Part shown: in pieces, positions 11,614-24,361 of the stretch | How positions within the stretch are numbered: position 1 is the first letter of the stretch | Layout of the letters: each line of letters begins with the position of its first letter | Source of the DNA: Phlebotomus papatasi | Lineage: Eukaryota > Arthropoda > Insecta > Diptera > Psychodidae | Assembly (NCBI RefSeq): GCF_024763615.1 | Contig: NC_077222.1 | Coordinates: 97,559,417-97,623,416, forward strand | Length of the DNA: 64,000 nucleotides | Direction: 5' to 3' | Made by a program: the position numbers and the translations under genes | The notes under the pieces: generated by a model | The model's database searches: none | Seen by the model: only the letters and a program-made list of their open reading frames with translations | Told to the model about the DNA's origin: nothing

Positions 11614-12063
11614 TATGCCCAGCACACAATAATGCGCAACCCACAATAACTTTTGTTTGTAAACATGTTTTCAAAATTTTCTATAATGCCCAGCGCACAA
11701 TAAGTTTTGTTTTGAAAACATGTTTTTGGAATTTCACTGAGAGTGAATGAGATCTAGATCTAGTTATCTCGCTCACACTTATGGAAAATTCTGAAAACGT
11801 GTTAACAAACAAAAGTTATTGTGCGCTGGGCATAAGTGTGAGGGAGATGACTAGATCTAGATCTCACTCACTCTCATTGAAATGTCAAAAACATGTTTAC
11901 TAAACAAAAATTATTGTGCGTTGGGCATAACTTTTGCTTGTAAACATGTTTTCATAATTTCTTATGAGAGAGAGAGCAAGATGACTAGATCTAGATCCCC
12001 TCACTCTCACTGAAATGTCAAAAACATATTTACAAAACAAAAGTTATTGTGCGCTGGGCATTA
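11614..12063. mobile_element. Compound array of MITEs with GCCCAGCGCACAATAA ends
   Basis: The terminus GCCCAGCGCACAATAACTTT and its inverse occur about six times in 450 bp, alternating with AACATGTTTT and a palindromic GAGATCTAGATCTAG core. The structure is several partial or nested copies of one short inverted-repeat element inserted in or beside each other. Confidence 0.8.
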
Positions 12064-12085
12064 AAATCATCGCAATACATTAAAG

Positions 12086-12321
12086 TAGAATAGCCTAATT
12101 CAGAACCTGTTCCAAAAGGGATTTTTATCAAAACTTATAATGTGAATGGAATTTTGATTTATCTGGTGCGCAAGGAATCAAATTAGAATATTATAACGTA
12201 GATAATAAAGTAAGTAAAGTAGCATTCATGATCGATATACGCTTTACTTACTTTATGTGTATTCCCATTTGAAATTGTGAAAAATTACCATTTAGAGCAG
12301 GTCCTGAATTAGGCTATTCTA
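12086..12321. mobile_element. TA-flanked MITE, GAATAGCCTAATTCAG termini
   Basis: TAGAATAGCCTAATTCAG at the left and CTGAATTAGGCTATTCTA at the right, 236 bp, with an inner imperfect hairpin of AAGTAAGTAAAG and its inverse. Confidence 0.85.
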
Positions 12322-13754
12322 TCCTAAATATATATTAAAATTATTTGGGAAAAAATAAAAATGTTTTCTGAAACGATTAAGCGGATTAATGAAAAATCGG
12401 CTTTCCGAGATTCTCGAACTAGTGGCTTAAATGTTATATCTCACAATGTACTTTTCGTTTAATTTACCATTCAGTGGTTCACAACTGATTTCAATCGATT
12501 CATTAATCACTCAAAAGATCCCTAAAAATAGCTGAGGAATACTAAAATTGATTTTCGGACTCACCACCATGAACGCAAAACAGTGTCCTTCACATATATT
12601 TTGTGAGGGGTATTCTGTATGGAAGCTTCGTAAAAGTAAGGTATGAAAGATAGGGGTTAATTGAGGCTATAATCCACGCTTACCTGGTCAGACGGGATGG
12701 GAGGTATCTCTCGAAGGTTCAAAAATTCAAATTCTCTATCTCTAACCGTTTGGGCTCTAAGCGTGGTAACGACCGGGCACACAGGCCCACAAACGGACAA
12801 ACAGCATAACGCTAAAAACTCGAAACATCAGATTTTCAAAGGTCTACCAAAATATATTCCCTTACGGCCTCTAGGGGAAAGTACTCTTCCTTCGAACGTT
12901 CATGTTCATGTCTTGGAATAATATGAATTTACTTTTAGTTTTCCTAAGAGACTTACACATTTCTATCAAATATTTGTTAGCTTATCATCAATTTTTGATA
13001 ATTATGTGATAGTCATGTGTAAATCTCTTAAGAAAAGTAGAAGAAATTCATATTGTTCGAAGGCATGACCATTCTAAGGGAGAGTACTTTCCTCTACACA
13101 CTAGAGAAATTTATGTCGAGGCATAAAATTTGCAACCGACCACGTCAATGGCAAGCGGACTTGCCGACATCAAGTCCCATACTCCGCATGAAGCAGAGGA
13201 CAACGGACAAACCGGATCACCCCACACAGTCACATAGGACGTCACATTCGGAGACTCCCCATAGCCGTCTGTCGTCTTTCGAATGCGCTACGCCGCTTCT
13301 CAAACGATTGAGAGATTTTCATGTCTTCCAGTCTCCCCACCAGGAGGAAGGGCTTCCCTTAATCCAACAAAGGGATACTTGCAGTAAGCTAGCTGAAGCT
13401 TTTCATAGTATCCAGGTAAGATAGATGAGGTAAGGCCAGGTATGTAAAGGTAGGTTTGCGTGGGGATCCTCAAACGTTATGAAGAAATACAAAAGAGCAT
13501 AGCAAAAGGGTACATCCAGTCCTTGATAAAATACATGTCCGCCTTACCAAAAGTGTTTTCACCTTTTCAAAACGAATTTTTTATTATTATTTTTTACAAT
13601 TTTTCTATTCTTCCCTTGATTTTTTTTTTAATAAAAGTTCTATTAAAATATTTCTCAAGATGCCTTCGAGGAAAAAATATGTAGCTTAAAATTGCATTTG
13701 AAGTTTAAATTTTTCTTAAGTGTCCGCTTTTTTATTGCCAAAAATGGTAAATGC
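12322..13754. other. Mixed repeats and a GC-richer open frame
   Basis: 12700-12870 has TCTCTAACCGTTTGG(GCTC) which recurs inverted near 10115 and in part at 49940. 12860-13085 has loosely inverted GGGGAAAGTACTCT / AGAGTACTTTCC ends. 13053-13424 is an unusually GC-rich, stop-free 123-codon frame ending at CAG-gtaaga; its product (HSETPHSRLSSFECATPLLK and so on) is not recognised. Confidence 0.35.
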
Positions 13755-14549
13755 AAATTGCTTTTCACAGTTTCTTTATTTTTTAGCTTAATTTCGAGAA
13801 GATAAATTGGCTTTATTTTTACAGAAAATAGCTTTGCTACGAAATATGCAATAATTAATTCTTTAGAATTCATTGACAATATTTTTCTCCGCTTGAGGGC
13901 TCTGTTTTCAACCGCGAGTGGCGCTGACAACTGTTCTCAATTTTAAGTTCTCAAAGTTTTAGTTGGTAAGTTTGTTCAGTTTGTTGGTAAAATTGCTTTT
14001 CACCGTTTCCTTATTTTTTAGTTTAATTTCGAGAGGGTAAATTAGCTTTATTTTTACAGAAAATGGTTTTTCTACGAAATATGCAATAATTAATTCTTTA
14101 GAATTCACTGACACTGACAATATTATTCTCCGCTTGAGGGCTCTGTTGCCAACCGCGGGTTTCGCTGGCAACTGTTCTCAATCTTAAGTTTTCAAAGTTT
14201 TAGTTGGTACAGTAGAGTCTCGCTATAGTCCATATTTGGTTCCAGATTTGACACTTGGGTCGCACTATAGTCCATATCATTTTTTAAAATTATCAACGAC
14301 TTTTAGTATTGAAATTGCTCGACGGCTTCCACTTTCTTTGCGATTGTGGTACTTGTTCTCGCTCTCTTCATTGTGGATCACAATTATCACAACTACTCAA
14401 TAAAGTTTGCCAAAAATATTAAAATAATTATGACAACATTGCATGTCGCGTACTAAAAAACATAACCTCAGTGATTTGATATCAACGGTCGATAAATTGT
14501 GGACTATAGAGCGATGGCCTATAGCGAGACTCTACTGTAAGTTTGTTGG
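13755..14549. repeat. 235-bp tandem duplication, second unit interrupted by a MITE
   Basis: Unit 1 (13755-13977) and unit 2 (13990-14549 minus the MITE) share TTTTTACAGAAAAT, CTACGAAATATGCAATAATT and CCGCTTGAGGGCTCTG. Unit 2 has an extra in-frame 6 bp (ACTGAC repeated). A minus-strand frame of 70-91 codons stays open in both units, but its product is not recognised. Confidence 0.85.
14208..14539. mobile_element. TA-flanked MITE, CAGTAGAGTCTCGCTATAG termini
   Basis: Inverted ends CAGTAGAGTCTCGCTATAG and CTATAGCGAGACTCTACTG with TA on both sides, 332 bp. The uninterrupted target (GTTGGTAAGTTTGTT) is preserved in the upstream repeat unit at 13963-13976. Ends starting CAGT with TA duplication are typical of pogo-like MITEs. 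Confidence 0.92.
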
Positions 14550-16439
14550 AATTTGAAATGAAACTGGCGACAATTTTCATAAGTTCTCTTCGCACAAATT
14601 TATAAACTTACTTTTGGTTTATCTTTAGACGCATCGACTCACTACTCTACCTTACACTCTGTTTGAAATTCATAATAATACATGTCTTGCAATATCGATC
14701 AATATTTGAATTATACGGAGGTTTGCTGTAAGCGTGGCACATTGTATGAAATATGAAAAGTTTTTTCCCTCAAATACAACACGTGTTGTGCGTTCTACGA
14801 TGGCAAAGAGAGAGAGCTGATGAGTTTTATTTGCAATCCTTGTGCAAAAATTAAAATTCTGCATCTGTTGCCACCTTTTGCAAGTAAATACGATGCGATA
14901 TTCTTCAGTTTCTTCTTTTTTTTTGTCCAACCAGCAACCATCGACACTTCCGATGTGACTGGAATCGGAATAACGACGATGGCATCCATATTGGCCAGTA
15001 AACGCAATTTCTAAGTCAATTGACGAGATGCCATAGCCTTATAAATATTGTGCTTAGATATGAATTATTTATTCTATTAGACAAAGAACTTTTCTAATTG
15101 ACAAATCATTCTGCTTATGAATCTTTGGGAATTACGAAAAAAAATTGCGTCTGTTTAGACTTGGTGCGATTTGTTCTTGTAATTTATTGGTGTCGTGGAG
15201 TCAAAGGTCTTTGGGGTCTTCTCGGCACACAAAGTGTTCTCGTAGTAATTTCATGATAAAAGACTGCTCTTAATGGGCTAATTAAAAAGTCATAAATTAA
15301 CACTGAAAGAAAGTGATAAGAACGAATTTCTCTGATCTTTTTTTTTTAACTTTGGCATATTTACAAAATTCTGTATAATTTGTTTCATAAAGTAAATCAG
15401 ACGTGCTTTTAATTGGCAAACTTCTAGGATAAATTAGCTACTGAAATCGTCTGAAAATTCTCAATTTCCGGTCAACGGAAATCGCACCGGATTTTGTGTG
15501 AATTTAGCAATAGGTCTCCTAAATTAAAATTCGCATTAATAACATTTCAACATATTTGTAAGTGTCCGTGTTTAATTTTTATTAACAGCACATGCTCATA
15601 CAAATGCACGAGGCGCCTCAAACACCGAGAAGAAAGATCTCTCTGGATTTATTTTTGCAAAATGCGAATACAGATGTACGCTACTTCTATTCTTGGACGC
15701 AATTTATGTTTAGAACAATCACCTTCTCTCTCTACCCCTTTCACCACTTCGTCAGTCTCTGGTGTTTTCACATTCATTTCGTTCCACGAATATTACAACA
15801 AACCATTGAGACTTGAGTTTTCAGAGAGTTTTTCCGTACCATGGAAAATTCACTCACTGAACCATTGCGGAAAACACAATTAGAACGTGCTTTTCGACCA
15901 TACCAAATCCACACAAAGATTCAAATTGAGAATTTATTCTGGCAACAAAGAAAATTGAATTAGACAGCAATTAATTTCAATTGGTTTTGTCTTTGAAAGC
16001 ATAGAAGATGAATTAGTTTAGTTTTTGCATAATTTTATGTTAAGTTGTCGTAAAAAAATTGTTTTACCGTAAGAATATAAAAGGAATACATAATATAGAA
16101 AATTATTCCAAGTAATAGTATAATATAATTAAGCGGCTATAAAATAGTTTCTATGAGTTCATTGTAATTTGTAATGCTTACGGGAGGGTGGGGCAGCTAT
16201 ATACACCCGAAGTTCTTTTTTAAAGAATCATTTGTTAAATTTATGAAATAACACTAAATATTCAAGCTATAACTATGTCAAGCTAGTCTGTCTTAAATAC
16301 ATAATAATATCATCACATGTGTTAATTTACTATCTCAATACTTAATATTTTCCCAAGTCATAGGGAAGACTAGGGCAGTAGTAAACATGGGGTAGTATGA
16401 AACGATGATATATATGTCTACACTACTTAGACTTACTTT
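14550..16439. other. No gene recognised
   Basis: AT-rich. Frames near 14.8 kb and 15.5-15.9 kb (up to 129 codons) carry no motif I know and have low-complexity runs. 16182-16210 resembles the outer 20 bp of the element at 24362 (GGGAGGGTGGGGCAG), a solo end. Confidence 0.4.
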
Positions 16440-16760
16440 GCCCGCTTTGTAATCCGGATGATTGGGAGACAATATGACAGATGTCCGCTTCGTAATCCGG
16501 ATGAATTTTTTGAATGTGTTCAACGTCTCGAAAATATAATACAAGGTTTTTTTGTAGAATTAGAATAAAAGTTTTATATAAGCTTAAAAAGACACAATTA
16601 GAGAATTCTATGCTATTATACTTCATTTATTAAACAAAAAATATCACGGGAGAATTCGTTTTCATTGCTGAACATACATGCATACATGACCACAAAATTA
16701 TTTTAAATGTAACTGTCGATAACTCGTCCGGATTACGCCGATCCGGATTAGAGAGCGGGC
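16440..16760. mobile_element. MITE with GCCCGCTTTGTAATCCGGAT termini
   Basis: Left GCCCGCTTTGTAATCCGGAT, right ATCCGGATTAGAGAGCGGGC. The sub-motif TAATCCGGAT is repeated once more inside each arm. About 321 bp, non-coding. Confidence 0.75.
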
Positions 16761-16861
16761 ACTGCATTGTGAGAATTTTTATAAACTTTAGTTCAATGTT
16801 AATTGTATTTATGTACAGACAAATCATCAATCAGATCAAGTCACACCCAAATCATCCAGTT

Positions 16862-16975
16862 TTTTCTCAATGGAGACACGAAAAATTCTTGCCTCCCCCC
16901 AGAAACGAACTGGAGACCTCTCTTTAACTAGACGAGTGCTCTACCAATTGAGCTATTAGATGTCGCTGGCAGAGG
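16862..16975 (-). mobile_element. tRNA-derived SINE, family B
   Basis: Minus strand reads TAGCTCAATTGGTAGAGCA (A box), about 35 bases, CCAGTTCGTTTCTGG (B box, degenerate) and then GGAGGCAAGAATTTTTC. The same head is on the plus strand at 29225. The cloverleaf is incomplete, so not a working tRNA gene. Confidence 0.65.
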
Positions 16976-17240
16976 TTCTCAATGAATGTAAAGTTGAGGC
17001 CTTTATCTTTCATAGTTTCCGAGATAATCGACTTTAAAGATTTTCAGACACTTTTACGCATTTCTTATTCAATTTTTTTTTTCATTTGCAAGTGAAATTT
17101 TGCACATATCAAGCCTGAAAGAGGCTCTAAATGAACGTAAAGTTTAAGGCCTCTATCTCTCATAGTCATATGCCACATGCTCTGCTTGACTTGATACTTG
17201 GACTTATTTCGACCATTTCTTCAGTGAACAAGAATCCCTA

Positions 17241-17366
17241 TAGGGGAGACCGGGGCAGAATTAGATACGTATATTATTAGGTAGTGGTGTCTTATATTTT
17301 GCCTTCAAAGGAATATTGAGGAAACCACCCTTTATTCTAAATATATACTTCCCTTCCTATTCATTA
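17241..17366. mobile_element. 5' part of TAGGGGAGACCGGGGCAG MITE
   Basis: Starts TAGGGGAGACCGGGGCAG and shares ATTAG.TAGTGGTGTCTTATA and AAGGAATATTGAGGAAA with the right half of 47550-47763, inverted. A SINE follows it directly. Confidence 0.7.
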
Positions 17367-17620
17367 GAGCCTCAGTCGATCAGTTGATAGAGTAGTGTTT
17401 CTATGACTGTGAGGTCTCGGGTTCGTAACTCGACAGCTGTTGATTTTTCAGCAGCCGTATCGAATTAGTCCAGTGAATGGATGAAAAAGTAATGCCCAAT
17501 GCATTGACAATGAACCGCCTAAACAAGAGAGGCTGGTACAGTCTAGATCACTTTGCTCCGAGCCACAGGCACACCAATTCAATGTGTAAAAGTGTGATCA
17601 CCTGTAAGTTGAGGATATTC
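17367..17620 (+). mobile_element. tRNA-derived SINE, family A head with a different 3' part
   Basis: GCCTCAGTCGATCAGTTGATAGAG and the following GGTCTCGGGTTCG match the head of the two other copies, and the shared CATTGACAATGAACCGCC block is present. After GAGGCTGGTAC the sequence departs from the other two, so this is either a 3'-replaced or truncated copy. It sits in the decayed end of the MITE that begins at 17241. Confidence 0.65.
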
Positions 17621-20600
17621 ATCTTGGGCTCGTTTGGCTAATTCAAAATAAACAATCTGCGACACATCGCAATGATATTTCTTCTTTACCGTGGAACATC
17701 GGAAATTGCTTCGGTTTTTGTTACTTTTTGCCCTATGCCTTTTATTACTTTTTACCCCAAGTTGTCATTTTTAATAAAATGATTTCTGGAGAAAAAAATC
17801 TTTGGAAAATGTTAAAAAACGGATGGCGGCTTTGTATTCACAGAATCCAAATCATTTAGGAAATATTCACCAGTGCTTCAATTTTAGAAAATAAATAAGC
17901 AAAAACTGATAGGGACGAAGGAACAGCTATTGGCACTTTAAGAACCTGTGTCATGACCTAATGGCACCCTATTTTGTACCTATTTTTGATATATTGATTA
18001 ATGACAAACCGTCATATTACTCGCATTTTATTAGACACATTAAATGAAATTCAATATTTTGACGAAATTTCCAATAGGGATACCCTGCCGAACAGGTGTT
18101 TCTTCGACCCTATTTGCTGTAAGAAAAATATTTTAAAAACAGGGCTAAAAATTTTAATATTTTTAGTATTCTAAATTCCTTGTTCGAATTCTAGGCATTG
18201 AAGAAGATCTATGGAGACTATCTACAGAATGAAATTTAAGTCTCCCTATGTATGAATTCATATAGGTTCCGTCCTCTGGAGTCTAAAATCTAATTTAAAA
18301 AAAAAATGCAACTTTTACGACTTCCTAGTGTTTACTGCTTCACCAGTTTCTCCTATATCGAATTTTGACATTTTTGAGTTGCCATATTTTGATCCATGTC
18401 TCTATAAACACAAAATTTAGAAGGAGAGTAAGATAGTAGAAATTTAGTAGACTTATGACTTAAATTCTCTAATTTCTTACAGACCTCTTATAAAATTTTG
18501 ATTTGGGATTCGATATTAAAGGGAGCTGATCTATTCAATTCCGAAAAATAAAATATAAATCGTTAAAAATCAATATTTTGAGACCTTCAGGAACTGGGCC
18601 AGTTCGGATACCGCTTTAACAGGGCTTAACACCTAAAATTTAGTCGTATGGCTTAACTTTTACAAAAAGCAATATTGTTTGAGAAAATTCTTACTTTGAA
18701 TTTTATAAAAAATTTAAGAAATGCAGACCTCAGTCGGAAATTCTGTCTAAAAAGCTTTTAGTCAGAAGACCGTTTTAATTAACAGCTTAGCTTAGCCTAA
18801 TACATTAATTTCATAATTGAATCCCCTGACTTTAAAATTTATTTTTTTCGCAGTATATCAGTTAACATCTTGTATCCCTAAAACATTACTATTCAATTTC
18901 ACAAAGATCACAATGAAGACTTTTTTCTTTCCAAAGAACCCCTATTTAAACTGGAAGACATCAGTGCACCGGTTCACATTTGGAGATCAAATAAACACAC
19001 AAAATTTGTATAACTTCACAGTTTTTTTGTTCTAACTTATTGTATATGGGCATCATGAGGGGAATGATTGTCACATGAGGAGCATGTTAAGCTTTTAGAG
19101 GGAATAATACGGAGGGAGAGTTCTCTGGGTGTCGCGGAATAAGAGAAAGACATTGGGTAAATAAATAAAATGCACATGTGCGCACTGCTTTGAGGACAAG
19201 ATGCAATCGAAATGGTTTTCTCTTAAGAAAAATACCCAAAGATTACCAACAAGAAACCATTATTCAAGTCAAGAAAATGATATTGAAGCCATTGGGATAA
19301 ATCAGGCGGGAAAAATTTGCCAAAATTCAAATTTATTTGCACATTTTGGTGACATGTTTTGTAAATAGTGCTCAAAATTTTTGTACACAAGCCAAAAAGG
19401 CGGTAAATGTATTTCTCGTGTTGAGAAATTAGGATTGTGGTGTAAATGCTGTAATTTAATTTATTGTTATGGCCCATTTCTTCTTTACCCCAAAAAAAGT
19501 GGTTTTGGATAAACAAATAATAAAAATTTGTCCCCTTTTTCGCACTGATTAGACCGAGGGTATTCATAGTAATTTATACTGAAAGATTTACTACAGACAC
19601 GTGCTAAACAACATGAAATTTCCGTATCCTGCTGTGAAGTCTGGATTTATCATTATTTCAAAATACCTATTTCCTATTCAAATTTTCGACACCACGTCAA
19701 ATATTTGATGAGAAAAAGTGAAATGGAAAGAATTCCCTGACTTGTCAACGATCTTTCCGACAGATAAAAAACGTTAAAACCAGGAAATGAAGTGAGAGTT
19801 TTTGGTGACAGAAAGATTTTTTTTCCAAGGATCACTTTCACAGGGAAAGGAAATGAGTGCTCCAGGAGAGATTGTGACTAAAAAGTAATCTCATAAAAAA
19901 ATCCTTCCTGCTCATGATCATCCATAGAAAATAAAACAAATTTCTCAATCATTTGGGAAGGTTATGAAAGAGAAATTTGACTGAGAAAAGAATCTTCATC
20001 CTATTAATAGATTCATATTTATCAATTCGACTTCTTTGCTCTCCCATGTTTGTGCTGCCAGAGCAAAGAAAATTCTCTGGGATATACCCTTGAACCACTT
20101 CAAACGTTCTTAAGGCTGATACGTAAGAAACGCAACAGTTTTTGAATCTTCTCAAATCCCCAACATCACTATAAAACCACTTTATTGATACAAAACATGG
20201 TAAAGGGAGCACTTAAATATTTGATATGCAGACAACATCTCTATAGACACAATATTAATGATGATGACTTAATGGACTCACATCTCCCACTGTCTTAATC
20301 TCTTTTGAAATTCAGGCGATTACCCAGTGGCTAAAGTTGATTTTCACAATGAATCAATTTCCTTGTTAATGCTACTGAGAAGGAAGACATAAAATGCAGA
20401 GCGAAAAATTAAACATTACAAAAATATACCAAATGTGAGTCTTTAGTTATATTGGCAACTCAAAGACGTGATATGAAAGATGCTAAGCAGAGCAATTTAC
20501 ACGCAGTTTATGCCAAAAACAATAAATGAGCTTTAGTTGATTTCTACGCTTTTGCTAATAGCATGAATGTGTTGATATATCTGCGTAGTCTGCGTATGAG

Positions 20601-22480
20601 AAAATTAGGTGAAATGCTTATTGTCAGTTAAAACTGTTGGGAAATTTGAATGACAGGCCTTTTGTAAAATGACAGAAAAATTTGACAGATGTCAGTTTAA
20701 CAAATCTCAATTTTTTTAAAGAATTCTATCCTCATTGCACCATGATTAAACTTTTTTTTAACTCAAAGTAATATTTTCTTTAAAGATGCTTTTTGTTCTC
20801 ATAGGTACCTAATGAAATTGAATGTAGAGTGCTCAGTCTAGTAAGTGTCCCCAAATTGACACAGGTTGATTCTCGAAAATATTTAACCTGTAAAAGGACA
20901 TTGGGCAAAAATGTATGGGAGTTGGTTTATGTGGCGACCACAGATGGGACTAGGCGCATTTTATAGGTAATGATGCAGGATGAAAAATTACCGAGATACA
21001 GGACGATACTCACCGGGAGTCCTTGTTTGACGTTGAATTCCTCAACATCAGCTAAAGGGATCTTCATGAAATTCGGTATGGAGTCAATGTATGACTTAAG
21101 CTATTTATCCATGGATACTACCCCCTCCACCCACCTCTCCTTCCAATAGCCACCATACAAAATGTGGACATTGTCCACTATAACTCCCCTCTTAGAAAAG
21201 GTAGAAAGCTGAAACTCGTCATGGGAACAAGGTTTATGGAAGGCTATTCAGCCTTATAAAATCTGACTACGATTTCAAAAGAAAATAAATAAATAAATAA
21301 ATCACAGTTAGAAAAATAAATCAAAATATGTAATGATTCTACTGAAATCGATGAATATAATAAGGTCATATCTCTCTCTATAAAAGTATGAGACATACAT
21401 ATTATAAGATCATTATAATCTGGTGAATAGTTTCGAAATTTAACACATTTCTTGTTAATCGAAAACTTTGATAACCTGGAGCGTCCCTTGTCGTCGACTT
21501 GTAAACTTATACCGCCATTTTATAGGATTTTTCGAGATCTTTCGATTGAGTATTCATTGATTAAATTCGTTTAATAAATCTCTGTGATATAAGGTATCAA
21601 GTTTTGACTTTGACCCCTTATGTTTCAATGTCCTCCTACGCATGTTATGTATTGTAAAAACGTATGCTTTTCTGTCTATTTCGAGAATATGCAGACATTT
21701 AATACATTTTATGTTGCAGTTTATGTATTTCCTTAAAAGAAACAGTATAAATGCGCACATTTCGTATAAGAGATTTTTATTCTACGAAAACCATTTTTTT
21801 GCTCTAGAATTTTTCCCCCATGGTTTAGAACTTTGGTCCCGGAACAAAAGTTGTTACCTATTCCATGGCCTATTCCATGATATAGGTCTCATTGGTGGTC
21901 GCACCATAGACCACTTTTGCCCATTGTCCTTTGTCATTAAAGATCGATCCCAAATTGTCGTACCGATAGATACATTATCAATTAATTAGAGACCCTTGCA
22001 TAAATTTCCTTTACCTATATTTTCACCGGATCTCAATGATCACTTTAAGTCTTTTTGGACCCTAGGTATCACGTGTTTGAATTTTTTCCAAGTTAGCTGT
22101 AATCAAGTGCGATTCTCAACAATTTCATCTGTACAATAATCTTAACAAAATCTCATGATCTCCAATCGGGTAACAATCTTTGTCAAAATGCGTTTCGTCA
22201 CTGAACACGCCCTGATTTCGAATAAATATCTGGGCTCAAAGGCTTTCCCGTCTCTTTTCTAATTGAATTAAAGGTATTTGAAATTTGAATAACATTCAGT
22301 AAACTTTACTACAATTTATTCTAATATGTTCTTAATTCCTTTCTCTTAATCGAATCAAACTTGCTTAGTCTTATTATGTAATAAATCTCGAGTGTTCTTA
22401 TAAATCGTTCAATTAACAGAAAAAAACTTTAATAATACCTAAAATCAAATATTAAAAAGGTCAAACTTCAAATGAATTAG
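17621..22480. other. No gene recognised
   Basis: Nearly 5 kb of AT-rich DNA. Frames at 19.2-19.6 and 19.9-20.2 kb have no motif. 21010-21290 is a slightly GC-richer stretch with a GTGAGT-type donor on the minus strand (at about 21008) and a frame fragment (PNFMKIPLADVEEFNV); it resembles dispersed non-coding repeats rather than a clear exon. An (AAAT)n microsatellite is at 21284-21302. Confidence 0.4.
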
Positions 22481-22573
22481 GCAAAGGTGCCCAGTGCCCA
22501 TATGATTACGAGCCCAAGTTTCGTAAAGACGAAATTTTTCTTATGGTTTTCAAAAAATGTGACTCACTGCACG

Positions 22574-22955
22574 TAGGGTAGAGTCAGCCCTTTTCGCCAT
22601 ATAAGCACTTTTTCGCCACCTAATATAAAACAACTAATTTAAGGCATTTAAGAATAAGTAGCATTTTAACACTCATAATATGTTCTGTTCTGATATCCCA
22701 ATACGTTATTACGTCTCTTAATTAATTGAAATTCGTTTTAAAACAGGTGGCGAAAAGTACTGAAACAAGCATAATTGCGGAAAATGCATATTTTTCAATG
22801 ATATTCTCTAAAATTCTCGAAACGTATCCTAGATATATAGATAGATATTGCTTCAAAGTATCTTTATACAAAAATTCATTTTAGTCTGACAAAAATATCA
22901 CAGCTTACGAGGCCCCTAAAGCTTAATGGTGGCGAAAAGTACTGACTCTACCCTA
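22574..22955. mobile_element. TA-flanked MITE, TAGGGTAGAGTCAG termini
   Basis: TAGGGTAGAGTCAG at left, TGACTCTACCCTA at right; the sub-motif TTTTCGCCAC also recurs inverted (GTGGCGAAAAGT). 382 bp, no coding frame. Confidence 0.88.
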
Positions 22956-22969
22956 CAATTCTTTAAAAC

Positions 22970-23054
22970 TAGAGGAAAGTGCCCAGTTTTAAAATATATT
23001 GCAGAATAACATTTATTTAGAAACATAGGAAATATTTGGGGCACCTTTCCCTTA
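22970..23054. mobile_element. 85-bp TA-flanked MITE, family of 34204
   Basis: TAGAGGAAAGTGCCCAGT, then TTTAAAATATATTGC and GAAACATAGGAA as in 34204-34320, ending GGCACCTTTCCCTTA. A GCCCAGTG-type end at about 22483 may be a related solo end. Confidence 0.7.
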
Positions 23055-23949
23055 CTACAGTGGTTGAAATAAGTATAATTCCACCGATTAATCCTTAAAG
23101 AAACTCAACAAAAAAAGAAATGTTGAAAAAAACTCATACGTAGACCATAACGTCCTTTCATATCAACATAAAAAATCAATTTATTCTAAGTAGTTTTAGA
23201 AATATAATAAAATTTTATTTTTAAAGTGGAAATAAGTATAATTCCACTCAATAAATTGAGCGCTAGGGTATTTATTTTTGACCAAATTTAGGTTAATATC
23301 TTTTATTAATATCATTTTTAACTATAATTAGTAAATTAAGGTCCATTTTATAAAGTTTTGCATTAACTTTTAACCGAAATATCGTAGGAAAAATGTTTAA
23401 CGAACAAAAATAAGGGAAAAATTAAAGTCTTGGTGGGGATGAATCTTAGGAACTAAGAAAAATGACTAGGTTCTATCAGAAAATTGTCAAATTTGTCAAT
23501 ATATCCACCATACATGCTTCTTAATGTACCCCAAGGATCAAAAACCTTCAGTTGTTAGAGGCCAAAAGAGCTTTTTGCCTCTAACAGTGTTGCTTTTCAG
23601 TAGAAAAAAAACTTTTCCACCGAAATTTGATTGTAAAACGATGGTTTGTATTTAGTCTGGTTATGTCCTGATGCTTTTGTCTCAAAATAGCATTCGTAAC
23701 AGACCTTGGGTTATCGTCGCATAAAAACAAAAAATTATTGCAAAAAAGGCTTTTAACAGTTTAATCAACATGACATGTTTTACGCTATTTTGAAAGGCTG
23801 CCCCCCAACAAATTATCATGGATGACCAATGCTAAAGATTTCCTGGATTGAGTATCAAATCATAGTTAAATATCCCAGTTTAAAATTCTGTCAAGGTCAC
23901 CATAAGGTCATATTAATATTATTTCAAAGTTCATTCATTCATTTTCAAA

Positions 23950-24139
23950 CGCTTATCTCAAAAGGATCGCGGGCGAGTTTAGAATATCCAGGTTAGCAGC
24001 CCACGTCAGGCGATCCTCTATCACTTCAAGAAGATATTTGAGTGCGATCGGTCACTCAAATGTGGAGCTCAGAGGCAAAATGGCACATATCCTATGCTTT
24101 AGCCATAGGATATGTGCCATTTTGCCTCTGAACTCCACA
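23950..24139 (-). mobile_element. LINE 3' fragment ending in a near-perfect hairpin
   Basis: ATATCCAGGTTAGCAGCC and ATCACTTCAAGAAGATATTTG correspond to the LINE tail at 1015-1065. The next part is present twice as an inverted pair: 24061-24096 and 24104-24139 match at 35 of 36 positions around a 7-base loop. Confidence 0.75.
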
Positions 24140-24361
24140 AATATCACTCGGATATCCTCAATTTGTCACACCCATTTGGTCCTTGGCCTGCTCAAAGATC
24201 GGTACTTCAATATTGAAATACTTGAAAAGTTTTTATTAATATAAAACAGGATACGCTCCAATATATAACCTAAACGATCACAGCAAAATCAAGGGAAGAT
24301 TAAATCAAATGAAGCGACAACGTAACTCAGAAAAACTGAAACCGCGAAAATGGTAATTCCA

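Noticed and set aside
11614..12063. CRISPR-like array
   Set aside because: Repeats alternate in orientation, spacers are not unique, and the host is a eukaryote; they are MITE ends.
21008..21260. Minus-strand exon ending at gtgagt
   Set aside because: Donor looks good but upstream frames contain stops and the text resembles dispersed non-coding repeats of this genome.
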